NCBI GenBank assembly: GCA_002747825.1
Contig: PDQQ01000001.1
Span: forward strand, 1 to 44,125
Origin: Deltaproteobacteria bacterium
Lineage (GTDB): Bacteria; Desulfobacterota; Desulfobulbia; Desulfobulbales; Desulfocapsaceae
Direction of reading: 5' to 3'
DNA: 44,125 nucleotides
Below, piece by piece: positions 24,756-31,944 of the stretch. The notes beneath the pieces are model-generated. The model had not been told where the DNA came from, did no database searches, and worked only from the letters and a program-made list of their open reading frames with translations. The stretch's first letter is position 1, and every line of letters begins with the position of its first letter. The position numbers and the translations under genes are program-made.

Positions 24756-26105
24756 ATGGACAATGAGATTAATGAGGCCAGCATATTGGTGATTGATGAT
24801 GACAGCTATCTGCTTTCAGCCATCGGGCAGACCTTGAAATTGAGCGGCTATCTGCCGGAACTGCAGAGTGACGGCGAAGCTGCTCTGGCAAGGCTGCGGC
24901 GGGGTCTCTCCTGTTCTGCAGTGATTACAGATATCCGCATGCCGCACATGGACGGGCTGGAACTGCTGGCAGCGATCAGGGAACTGGATCCTGAGTTACC
25001 GGTCATTATGATAACCGGCCATGGTGATGTGGTTATGGCCGTTCAGGCAATGCGCCAGGGCGCCTATGATTTTCTTGAAAAGCCGGTTGATGAGGATACC
25101 CTGTTGAATTCCCTGCGCCGTGCGGTGGAGAAACGGCGGCTGGTGCTGGAGAACAGGGTCTTGCAGGATCGGCTCAGCAGACGAAAAGAGAGTTTTTTTC
25201 ATGGCATGGTAGGCAGCCATCCGTTGATGCAGCAGCTGTATCATTATATCGAGAGAGTTGCGGTCGAGAGTGATCCGGTGCTTATCCATGGTGCCACTGG
25301 TACCGGCAAAGAACTGGTAGCAAGAGCCCTACATCAGATTGGCCGCCCGGAACAACCCTTTGTAGCTTTGAATATGGCGGCTATCCCGGCGGAGATCGTT
25401 GAGGCTGAGCTGTTTGGTTATGTCAAGGGAACCTTTACTGGTGCGGAGAGAAAAAGAGAGGGCAAACTCGGTTTTGTCGGTGAGGGAACGCTGTTTCTTG
25501 ATGAGATCTGTTCCCTTGATCTCCCCCTGCAGGGGAAGCTGTTGCGGGTATTGGAAGATCTCAATTATACCCCGCTTGGCAGCAATGAGGAGCGGCCGTT
25601 TGCTGCCCGGGTGCTGGCAGCCAGCAACCGCCTGCTCGATGAAGAGATTGCGGCAGGAAGGTTTCGTGAGGATCTCTTTTATCGTCTTGATGTTCTCTCT
25701 CTGCATCTGCCGCCGCTTGCAGAGAGAAAAGAGGATATCCCTCTGCTTGTTGAATTTTTCTGTCAGGAGTACGGCAGAGAACGGGGGGAGAGTATTCCAC
25801 CGTTTACTCTGGAGATGATGGCTGACTTTCTGCATTACCACTGGCCGGGTAATATTCGTGAACTGCGCAACAAGGTCCGGCGTATCTGTGTGTTCGGCGG
25901 TGACGGTCTTGGCGATGAAAAAGATATTGCCAGCCAGACGTTAAAAGGATTTGTAGAAGAACAGGAGCGACAATTTATTATCAGTACGCTCCGGCAGCAT
26001 GGAGGCAGGGTAGGTGCCGTGTATGAAAAATTGGGCCTCAGCAGGAAAGGTTTATACGAAAAGATAAAGCGTTATCAAATAGATCTGGAGCAGCTTCGCT
26101 GTTGA
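24756..26105 (+). CDS. NtrC-family sigma-54 response regulator
   Basis: 449 residues: REC domain 9-125 (Asp59 acceptor in VITDIRMPHMDG, Lys109), AAA+ domain about 150-385 with Walker A GATGTGKE (179-186), Walker B TLFLDE (245-250), R-fingers in REDLFYRLDV, and a FIS-type HTH at about 403-445 (RQFIISTLRQHGGRVGAVYEKLGLSRKGLYEKIKRY). The sigma-54 contact loop, normally GAFTGA, reads GTFTGA (225-230). It resembles DctD-type activators. It probably binds the GTTAC-N6-GTAAC palindromes at 23289-23403 and drives the minus-strand operon; binding is inferred from position and promoter type. Confidence 0.94.
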   Translation: MDNEINEASILVIDDDSYLLSAIGQTLKLSGYLPELQSDGEAALARLRRGLSCSAVITDIRMPHMDGLELLAAIRELDPELPVIMITGHGDVVMAVQAMRQGAYDFLEKPVDEDTLLNSLRRAVEKRRLVLENRVLQDRLSRRKESFFHGMVGSHPLMQQLYHYIERVAVESDPVLIHGATGTGKELVARALHQIGRPEQPFVALNMAAIPAEIVEAELFGYVKGTFTGAERKREGKLGFVGEGTLFLDEICSLDLPLQGKLLRVLEDLNYTPLGSNEERPFAARVLAASNRLLDEEIAAGRFREDLFYRLDVLSLHLPPLAERKEDIPLLVEFFCQEYGRERGESIPPFTLEMMADFLHYHWPGNIRELRNKVRRICVFGGDGLGDEKDIASQTLKGFVEEQERQFIISTLRQHGGRVGAVYEKLGLSRKGLYEKIKRYQIDLEQLRC

Positions 26106-26147
26106 CTGCCATCTGTTGCCGTCAGCTATCAAGACAGTTTTTGAGAC

Positions 26148-26195
26148 AGATATCTGTTCGCTTTTTGATTAACTGAAAAAAGCAAACAGATATCT
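26148..26195. terminator. Perfect 18-bp-arm inverted repeat between convergent genes
   Basis: AGATATCTGTT and GCTTTTT on the left pair with AAAAAGC and AACAGATATCT on the right, with one unpaired base per arm and a 9-base loop. It lies just past the sigma-54 activator stop and overlaps the last codons and stop of the convergent TauE-type gene. A bidirectional terminator is the most likely role; the T/A runs are inside the stem rather than after it. Confidence 0.65.
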
Positions 26196-27086
26196 CCCCG
26201 CGACAAAAAGAACACAGCAACACAAGATACATTTAACTGTTTTCTGGGAGGCATATTTTTGACATTTAGCACCAAAATACATCCCGAAAAAGCCACCTAT
26301 TCCAAAAAGAGAACCTAAAAACCAATCTGGAGCAACTGACATATGTGCATAAGAAGCTGCCAACAGTTGATAGAGCGTCACTCCTGCTATCGAGGTAACG
26401 AAGGTTCCCATGAGCGCTGCTCCTGCAATCACATGGACTGGAAGGTGAAAGAAGGCGACCAGAAACGGAGCAACAATTGAACCACCACCAATCCCATATA
26501 TTCCGCCTATAATCCCGACAATGAAGCAGAGAGAAACAACAACTGGAACAGAAAAAGAGTGCCTTTCTCCACTAAAGTGAAAACGAACGCGTGTCAACGA
26601 GAAATCAACGTCGGTGACGGTAAAATCGGTTTTCTGAGCTACATCTTTCCCGTTTTTAGAACCGGACTTTTCTCTTTTTAAAACGTCAAGAAGCAGTTTA
26701 ATGCCTATATAAAGCAACACAAATCCTGCAAAAAGCTTGAAATCTTTTGGGTTGGGGAGAAACTCCAAGCGAACCCATGCACCAATTATCACCCCCGGCA
26801 GTGTACCTATGGCTACAGCCCATGTGAGCGGCCACAGCATACGTTTTTCTTTTGTATAGCGCCAGACACCACTTGGGGTTGCGATAATATTAAACAGTTG
26901 ATTTGTTCCACTCACCGAGGGGGCTGTATAATGCAGGATACTCATCTGAAATGGCAACAGCAAGAAAGCGCCCGACACACCACCCATTGATGTAAAAAAT
27001 GATACCCCAAAAGCGACGAGCGGCGGGATAAATACCCACGTTTTTACACCGGAAACCGGGAATGGAAGAGAGAGAATATCTATCAT
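26169..27086 (-). CDS. TauE/SafE-family exporter (second copy)
   Basis: 305 residues from ATG 27086; the longer frame to 27122 would need a TTG start. About 8 membrane segments. The first half has VSFFTSMGGVSGAFLLLPFQMSIL and the second GGIYGIGGGSIVAPFLVAFFHLPVHV, the paired family signatures, with a soluble loop of ~50 residues near 150-200. It is not a close duplicate of the TauE-type protein at 19689-20957: length, loop and signatures differ. It has no neighbouring sulfur enzyme. Its last codons form the right arm of the hairpin at 26148-26195. Confidence 0.9.
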   Translation of the reverse strand: MIDILSLPFPVSGVKTWVFIPPLVAFGVSFFTSMGGVSGAFLLLPFQMSILHYTAPSVSGTNQLFNIIATPSGVWRYTKEKRMLWPLTWAVAIGTLPGVIIGAWVRLEFLPNPKDFKLFAGFVLLYIGIKLLLDVLKREKSGSKNGKDVAQKTDFTVTDVDFSLTRVRFHFSGERHSFSVPVVVSLCFIVGIIGGIYGIGGGSIVAPFLVAFFHLPVHVIAGAALMGTFVTSIAGVTLYQLLAASYAHMSVAPDWFLGSLFGIGGFFGMYFGAKCQKYASQKTVKCILCCCVLFVAGRYLFAFFS

Positions 27087-27148
27087 GAATCCACTCTTTT
27101 TGCCTGCAGGCTGACAGTACAATACAGAAAGGCTCTGATCGCCTTATC

Positions 27149-27766
27149 CTATAATTCACCTGGCTGTTTTGTACAGAGCCGCAATTTCAGAGAGCCCTCT
27201 TCACCGACCAGGGAAAGCAGTTCATCTACATTGATTTCTCGGGCATCCAGAGATACCTTTTCAATCATTTCGAAAAGTTCTCGCCGTTTTTCGAGAAAAT
27301 CAACGAGTCTTGCTGAGGCAATGACCACGCCAGAGCGCAGCATCTCCTCTCCCTTATCACGAAGGATTGTATTAAACAGCTTCAGGGTAACCTCTATCGT
27401 TTCCTTCCCTTGACCCCTCTCCTTTCTTTGAGGTTCAGGACCAGGGGACGTCCGCAGAGAGGCATGGAGGCCGTTTCTCCGAAAAATGGCCCCGGCAAGC
27501 CCGGGCATCGCAGCGGAGATGGCAACAACAGGCTGCCTTCCAGACAGGGGTGTTTGCAGGTCATCAACGGCCTTGCCGTTGATAAAAATGGTCTGTACCT
27601 CTTTTTCGACATAGCGGAGCGAAAAGCCAGGACATTTGCAGAGAAAATCACCTAAAGAGGTTTTGGAGACCACGCGTATTTGCACACCTGTCTGAAGTAT
27701 TCCCAGAAAAAAAGAGATATTTTCTGCGGAAATATGCAGTATGAGTTCAGACAGGGGCGCCTTCAT
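27149..27766 (-). CDS. Conserved-looking protein of unknown function, divergent from AOR
   Basis: 205 residues from ATG 27766; the open frame continues to 27823 with a TTG and the true start is uncertain. The N-terminal half has beta-rich segments and a distinctive block: VQTIFINGKAVDDLQTPL followed by VVAISAAMPGLAGAIFRRNG. The C-terminal half is helical and charged. No family can be named with confidence. It is transcribed away from the AOR gene across a shared 325-bp intergenic region, suggesting a link to AOR or tungsten metabolism, but it could also belong with the TauE-type gene that follows it. Confidence 0.65.
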   Translation of the reverse strand: MKAPLSELILHISAENISFFLGILQTGVQIRVVSKTSLGDFLCKCPGFSLRYVEKEVQTIFINGKAVDDLQTPLSGRQPVVAISAAMPGLAGAIFRRNGLHASLRTSPGPEPQRKERGQGKETIEVTLKLFNTILRDKGEEMLRSGVVIASARLVDFLEKRRELFEMIEKVSLDAREINVDELLSLVGEEGSLKLRLCTKQPGEL

Positions 27767-27868
27767 CTTTGCAAAGCCATCTGTTTTGAGTCGTTTTTGT
27801 CTTTCGAGCAGGAAAAACAGCAACCGCTGTTACTATATTTTACACAAAACAACCGATTATTACACGAG

Positions 27869-27897
27869 TTGACAGATCAAGGGTAGAGCTATATTAT
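27869..27897 (+). promoter_or_regulatory. Sigma-70 promoter of the AOR gene
   Basis: TTGACA (27869-27874), a 17-bp spacer and TATTAT (27892-27897) form a near-perfect housekeeping promoter. Transcription would start near 27904, leaving a leader of about 190 nt before the AOR start. The leader holds a 5-codon frame MALAE with its own GGAG (27911-27934) and a T-run at 27960-27969. Confidence 0.75.
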
Positions 27898-28091
27898 AAC
27901 TAATTAACCGGAGTATATTATGGCCTTGGCAGAGTAACAAGATTTTTGACACAGGGTCTCTTTTTTTCTGGTACTGATACGTGAAAAAATTGGAAATGAG
28001 GGTGTATCCACATTTTTCAAAGAGTTGAAATACAAAAAACCTTTTTACCCAGATTCAACCGAGATGTCTCATCTTAACACAGGAGAAACAC

Positions 28092-29822
28092 ATGGCTGAT
28101 AAAATTTTTCGCGTCAATATGTCTGATTTGAGTACCAGCGTTCAAGAGGTGCCGGAGCAATGGATGGGGCTCGGAGGCAGAGGTCTGACCTCCACTGTTG
28201 TTGCTGCGGAGGTCGAGCCGACCTGCCATCCGCTCGGCAAACGCAATAAGCTTGTTTTTGCTCCAGGTCTTCTTTCCGGAACAACTGCGGCCAATTCAGG
28301 GCGCCTGTCCTGCGGAGCCAAAAGTCCTCTCACCGGAACCATCAAGGAGTCAAACTCTGGAGGAACTTCGGCCCAGATGTTCGCAAAATTGGGGATAAAG
28401 GCGCTTATCATAGAGGGGATGCCTGCCGATACCAGTAAATGGTATGCCCTTCATGTCAGCGATCAGGGCGTCTCGATTACAGAAGAAAGCGAAACCCCGG
28501 GCAAGGGTAATTTTGAGACGATACAGATTCTCAACGAAAGACTCGGCGAAAAGGTCGGCGTTATCGCCGTCGGTCCTGCCGGTGAGATGCAGATGAGTGC
28601 CGCCAATATCTCCATCAAGGATCCGGGCAGTCATATTCGTTCCTGCGGCCGTGGCGGGCTCGGGGCGGTTATGGGCTCGAAAAGGGTGAAGTTTATCTCC
28701 CTTGAACCGACGCAAAATAAGGTTTCCATCGCTGATCCCGAGGCCTTTCGTCAGGCCAACCGGGTTTTTACCAACGCGTTGAATTCCCATCCTGTCACCG
28801 AGAGTCTTGCCCTGTATGGCACCAATGTTCTGGTCAATATCATTAACGAGGCGGGTGGACTTCCGACCAGAAATTTTACCAGCGGACAATTTGCCGGGCA
28901 CGATGCCATCTCCGGCGAGACCATGCACGATACCATCGTCGAACGTGGTGGAAAGCCGAAACATAACTGTCACGCCGGCTGTGTTATCCGCTGTTCACAG
29001 GTATATAATGACCTGAAAAAAGAATATAAGACCTCGGGTTTTGAGTACGAGACCATCTGGGCCTTGGGCGCGGACTGCTGCATTGACGACCTCGACGATG
29101 TTGCAGAGGCCGACAGCATTATGGATGATCTGGGGATTGATTCGATTGAGACCCCGGTTGCCTTTGCTGTAGCAATGGAGGCTGGAATCCTTGACTTTGG
29201 CGACGGCAAGGAGGTCTGCCGTATTCTTCGTGATGAGATTGGCAAAGGCACTCCTCTTGGCCGCATCATCGGCAACGGTGCCGCCTCTGTGGGCAAGGCG
29301 TTTGCTGTAACCCGTGTTCCGGTTGTCAAGGGACAGGGGATTCCAGCCTATGATCCCCGCGCGATCAAGGGGATTGGTATCACCTACGCCACCTCAACCC
29401 AGGGCGCCGACCACACCATGGGCTATACCATTGCCACCAATATTCTTGGTGTCGGCGGCAGCGTTGATCCTCTGAGCCAGGAAGGTCAGGTTGAGCTATC
29501 CAGGAATCTGCAGATAGCCACTGCAGCCATCGACTCGACCGGGATGTGCCTGTTTATCGCCTTTACCGCCCTTGACGACGAAAAATGTCTGCCCGCGTTG
29601 ATCGATCTGATCAACGCCAGATTTGGTATCTCTTTGACGGCAGACGACGTGACCAACCTTGGTATGAACATTCTGAAGACCGAACGCGGTTTCAATCTTG
29701 CCGCCGGTTTTACCAACAAGGATGACCGTCTGCCCGAATTTTTCAAGGACGAGCCGATAGCACCACATAACGTGGTCTGGGATGTCAGCGATGAGACCAT
29801 AGATTCCTTCTGGGATTTCTAG
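28092..29822 (+). CDS. aor: Tungsten-dependent aldehyde:ferredoxin oxidoreductase
   Basis: 576 residues, usual size. The N-terminal domain has YLGGRG-like LGGRGLTS, LSGTTAANSGRLSCGAKSPLTGTIKESNSGG, and GPAGEMQMSAANISIKD. The [4Fe-4S] cysteines appear at Cys293, Cys297 and Cys301 (CHAGCVIRC) with a fourth at Cys486 (STGMCLF). DPRAIKGIG and TYATSTQGADHTMGY match cofactor-binding blocks. It oxidises aldehydes to acids with ferredoxin, using a tungsto-bispterin cofactor. GGAG precedes ATG 28092. Downstream genes supply pterin cofactor assembly and tungstate uptake, which strongly supports tungsten rather than molybdenum. The CxxxCxxxC spacing differs by one residue from the CxxC start in Pyrococcus AOR. 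Confidence 0.94.
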   Translation: MADKIFRVNMSDLSTSVQEVPEQWMGLGGRGLTSTVVAAEVEPTCHPLGKRNKLVFAPGLLSGTTAANSGRLSCGAKSPLTGTIKESNSGGTSAQMFAKLGIKALIIEGMPADTSKWYALHVSDQGVSITEESETPGKGNFETIQILNERLGEKVGVIAVGPAGEMQMSAANISIKDPGSHIRSCGRGGLGAVMGSKRVKFISLEPTQNKVSIADPEAFRQANRVFTNALNSHPVTESLALYGTNVLVNIINEAGGLPTRNFTSGQFAGHDAISGETMHDTIVERGGKPKHNCHAGCVIRCSQVYNDLKKEYKTSGFEYETIWALGADCCIDDLDDVAEADSIMDDLGIDSIETPVAFAVAMEAGILDFGDGKEVCRILRDEIGKGTPLGRIIGNGAASVGKAFAVTRVPVVKGQGIPAYDPRAIKGIGITYATSTQGADHTMGYTIATNILGVGGSVDPLSQEGQVELSRNLQIATAAIDSTGMCLFIAFTALDDEKCLPALIDLINARFGISLTADDVTNLGMNILKTERGFNLAAGFTNKDDRLPEFFKDEPIAPHNVVWDVSDETIDSFWDF

Positions 29823-29879
29823 GTCGTTGTATCCCATATATTTTTTGAAACAGCCGTCTGTTTGAAATCTTCAAATACA

Positions 29880-29923
29880 CAGGATCCTTTCCCTTTTCTA
29901 CGGGGAGGATCCTGATCTCTTTT
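29880..29923 (+). terminator. Terminator-like hairpin between AOR and the MoaD-like gene
   Basis: CAGGATCC (29880-29887) and GGATCCTG (29907-29914) pair perfectly, extended by an inner CCC/GGG, and are followed by CTCTTTTT. It lies only 10 bp before the next gene, so it may make AOR the abundant part of the transcript while letting some read-through reach the cofactor genes. Confidence 0.65.
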
Positions 29924-29933
29924 TCTGCCTCCT

Positions 29934-30158
29934 ATGCAACTTACAGTCAAGCTCTTCGCCTCTTTTCGCGATAACCGTTTCAAGCAGCAGGTTATGGAGT
30001 TCTCACAGGGAACAACGGTTGCCGATATTCTCGACTTTCTCGGAATAGATTCCTCTAAGGTTGGGGTGACCATGATCAATTCCCGGCATTGCACACTCGA
30101 TCAAACACTCTGCGAAGATGATATTGTCGCTATTTTCCCGGTCATCGGAGGTGGTTGA
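29934..30158 (+). CDS. moaD: MoaD/ThiS-like sulfur-carrier protein
   Basis: 74 residues with beta-grasp pattern MQLTVKLFASFRDNRF...GTTVADILDFLGI and the essential C-terminal Gly-Gly (PVIGGG end). The C-terminal glycine would be adenylated and thiocarboxylated to donate sulfur in molybdopterin dithiolene formation. The likely activating enzyme is encoded at 34095-34775. No strong Shine-Dalgarno is visible; the gene may depend on coupling to AOR mRNA. ThiS-type function cannot be excluded, but position beside AOR and MoeA favours pterin synthesis. Confidence 0.88.
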   Translation: MQLTVKLFASFRDNRFKQQVMEFSQGTTVADILDFLGIDSSKVGVTMINSRHCTLDQTLCEDDIVAIFPVIGGG

Positions 30159-30683
30159 TCCTGTCGAAGGCGAACCCAAATTTTTCATGAGTTTTTTATC
30201 TTTAACTGTTTCATTGTAATGTCAATATCAAGCTCACTCAAAAACAGTCTGTTTCTTGCAGAGAGACAAAAAATGCCGCTGCGGGTGGGCGATTTTTCCG
30301 TGAGCTTCGTTACAAGACATTCCGTGTAGAACATTACAGGCAAAGGCCTTGTGGCCCTGGCCTTACGCAAAGCGTTGCCGGTGAGAAATCCAGGCCCCCT
30401 TTTGCCTGCCAAAAAAATCTCACCATTGGTCCCTGGTTCGTGCTATACTCGGAACCGTCCTGGCTTTACGGACAGACGAACCAGTCGTAAAAAATAGAAA
30501 CTTCTCATAGACAACCCTCTCTTTGCACGATGACAGTTTTCCGCAAAGAAAACGGCCAGAGCAAACCATCGTACCTGGGCAATGGGAGGTCTGAGAGCCT
30601 TACTGGTATGAGGTGTAAACAATGTCTTTGCCTCTTGAGCAGTTATTCAAAACCCTCTATTGCTGCAGGAGAAGCTACCACCC
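30159..30683. other. 525-bp gap between moaD and the first moeA, containing structured RNA
   Basis: No supported gene. The frames at 30185-30412 (minus) and 30530-30754 (plus) show no motif. The middle of the gap is rich in nested inverted repeats, described separately. The end carries CAGGAG 13 nt before the chosen moeA start. Confidence 0.45.
30334..30484 (+). ncRNA. Candidate structured leader RNA upstream of moeA
   Basis: Three successive stems are visible: AAGGCC/GGCCTT at about 30335-30360; GGTGAGA (30380-30386) with TCTCACC (30418-30424), enclosing CAGGC (30391-30395) / GCCTG (30404-30408); and CTGGTTCGT (30433-30441) with ACGAACCAG (30476-30484), enclosing GTCC/GGAC. All long arms are perfect complements. 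A riboswitch or attenuator for cofactor genes is plausible given the neighbours; I could not match it to the known Moco RNA motif by eye. Confidence 0.5.
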
Positions 30684-31919
30684 ATGGAGAATTTTTTTCA
30701 ACTGAAGAGTTCTGCCGAAGTGCTGACACATCTCAAGGCATTTTCCCCCCTTGAAACCGAGAGACAGACTCTCAAAAAGGCGCGGGGGCGTATTCTGGCT
30801 GCAGATATTCATAGCCCGGAGGAGCTGCCCCCATTTAGCCGCTCGACCATGGATGGTTTTGCCGTTCGCGCCAGAGACGTCTTTGGCTGTTCTGAATCGG
30901 AACCGGCCCTTTTGAAGATTATCGGTGAGCTGCAGATGGGCGAGTCTGCCGAGAAATATTCGCTTGAACCAGGCCAGGCGGTACAGATCTGGACCGGCGG
31001 AGAAATCCCAGCCAAGGCCGATGCCGTGGTCATGGTCGAGTACACCAAGCATCTCAGCGAAAAAGAGATTGCCGTTTATCGACCCGTTGCCCCGGGAGAA
31101 AACGTGATCGCCGCCGGAGAAGACTATCGTCAGGGTGAGATCGTGCTTGCCGCAGGCTCAAGGCTTCGCCCGCAGGAGCTTGGCGTGTTATCTGGTCTCG
31201 GTATTACCGAGGTCTCCGTCTATCGGCGACCGAAGGTTGCCATTCTCTCGACCGGTGATGAGCTGGTTGCGGCCACCGAGAAGCCGGCGGCCGGCAAGAT
31301 CCGAGATATCAATTCGACGACCCTCGAGGTCCTGGTTGAAGAGGCCGGAGCTCTGCCTCACTGCCATGGAATATGTGGAGATGACTATGATACACTGTTG
31401 GCGAGTGCTCAGCAGGCCGGAGAAGAGGCAGATATTCTGCTTCTTTCCGGGGGCAGCTCGGTTGGCCGCAGGGATTTCACCCTGCGCGTTTTTGAGTCAT
31501 TACAAAATACAGAGACACTGGTACATGGCATCTCTGTTCGTCCAGGAAAACCGACCATTCTCGTCAAACAGGGCAATAAGGCATTGATCGGGCTTCCCGG
31601 CCATGTTGCCTCGGCAATGGTTATCTTCTATCTCTTTGTACGGCCATTGATCCGCCGTTATTCAGGGCTGGAAACCACCCACGGACTGCGAAGTGTCCAT
31701 GGCATTACCCTCGAGCCAGTACCTTCGGCTATCGGCCGGGAGGAGTACGTCCGGGTTCATTTGCAGGATATCGGAGAAACCATACCCGGCATACGACCGG
31801 TATATGGCCGTTCAGGCCTCTTATCACCGCTGGTCAAGGCCGACGGCCTGCTGCCCATCGGCAGGGATGTGGAGGGCCTGGACAAGGGCAGCCCGGCCCG
31901 GGTGCTGCTTTTCCCATAA
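30684..31919 (+). CDS. moeA: MoeA-family molybdopterin molybdenum/tungsten transferase
   Basis: 411 residues from ATG 30684; an upstream TTG at 30660 is less likely. MoeA blocks are present: PPFSRSTMDGFAVRA, IWTGGEIPAKADAVVMVEY, GEDYRQGE, AILSTGDELV, RDINSTTLEVLVEEAGA, LLSGGSSVGRRDFT, and ISVRPGKPTILV...GLPGHVASA. It inserts the metal oxyanion into adenylated molybdopterin. The usual SGGVSVGxxD loop reads SGGSSVGRRD. The gene is 25 bp upstream of a second moeA-like gene, so the island has two versions, as often seen where both Mo and W cofactors are made. Confidence 0.92.
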   Translation: MENFFQLKSSAEVLTHLKAFSPLETERQTLKKARGRILAADIHSPEELPPFSRSTMDGFAVRARDVFGCSESEPALLKIIGELQMGESAEKYSLEPGQAVQIWTGGEIPAKADAVVMVEYTKHLSEKEIAVYRPVAPGENVIAAGEDYRQGEIVLAAGSRLRPQELGVLSGLGITEVSVYRRPKVAILSTGDELVAATEKPAAGKIRDINSTTLEVLVEEAGALPHCHGICGDDYDTLLASAQQAGEEADILLLSGGSSVGRRDFTLRVFESLQNTETLVHGISVRPGKPTILVKQGNKALIGLPGHVASAMVIFYLFVRPLIRRYSGLETTHGLRSVHGITLEPVPSAIGREEYVRVHLQDIGETIPGIRPVYGRSGLLSPLVKADGLLPIGRDVEGLDKGSPARVLLFP

Positions 31920-31944
31920 CGTTAAGAGAGGAAGAGAAGAGACG

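Noticed and set aside
30185..30412. 75-residue minus-strand frame between moaD and moeA
   Set aside because: No recognisable motif; it coincides with the nested inverted repeats, which better explain the sequence.
30334..30484. Direct naming of this region as a Moco riboswitch
   Set aside because: Stems are clear, but I could not align it by eye with the conserved core of the known motif, so it is listed only as a candidate structured RNA.
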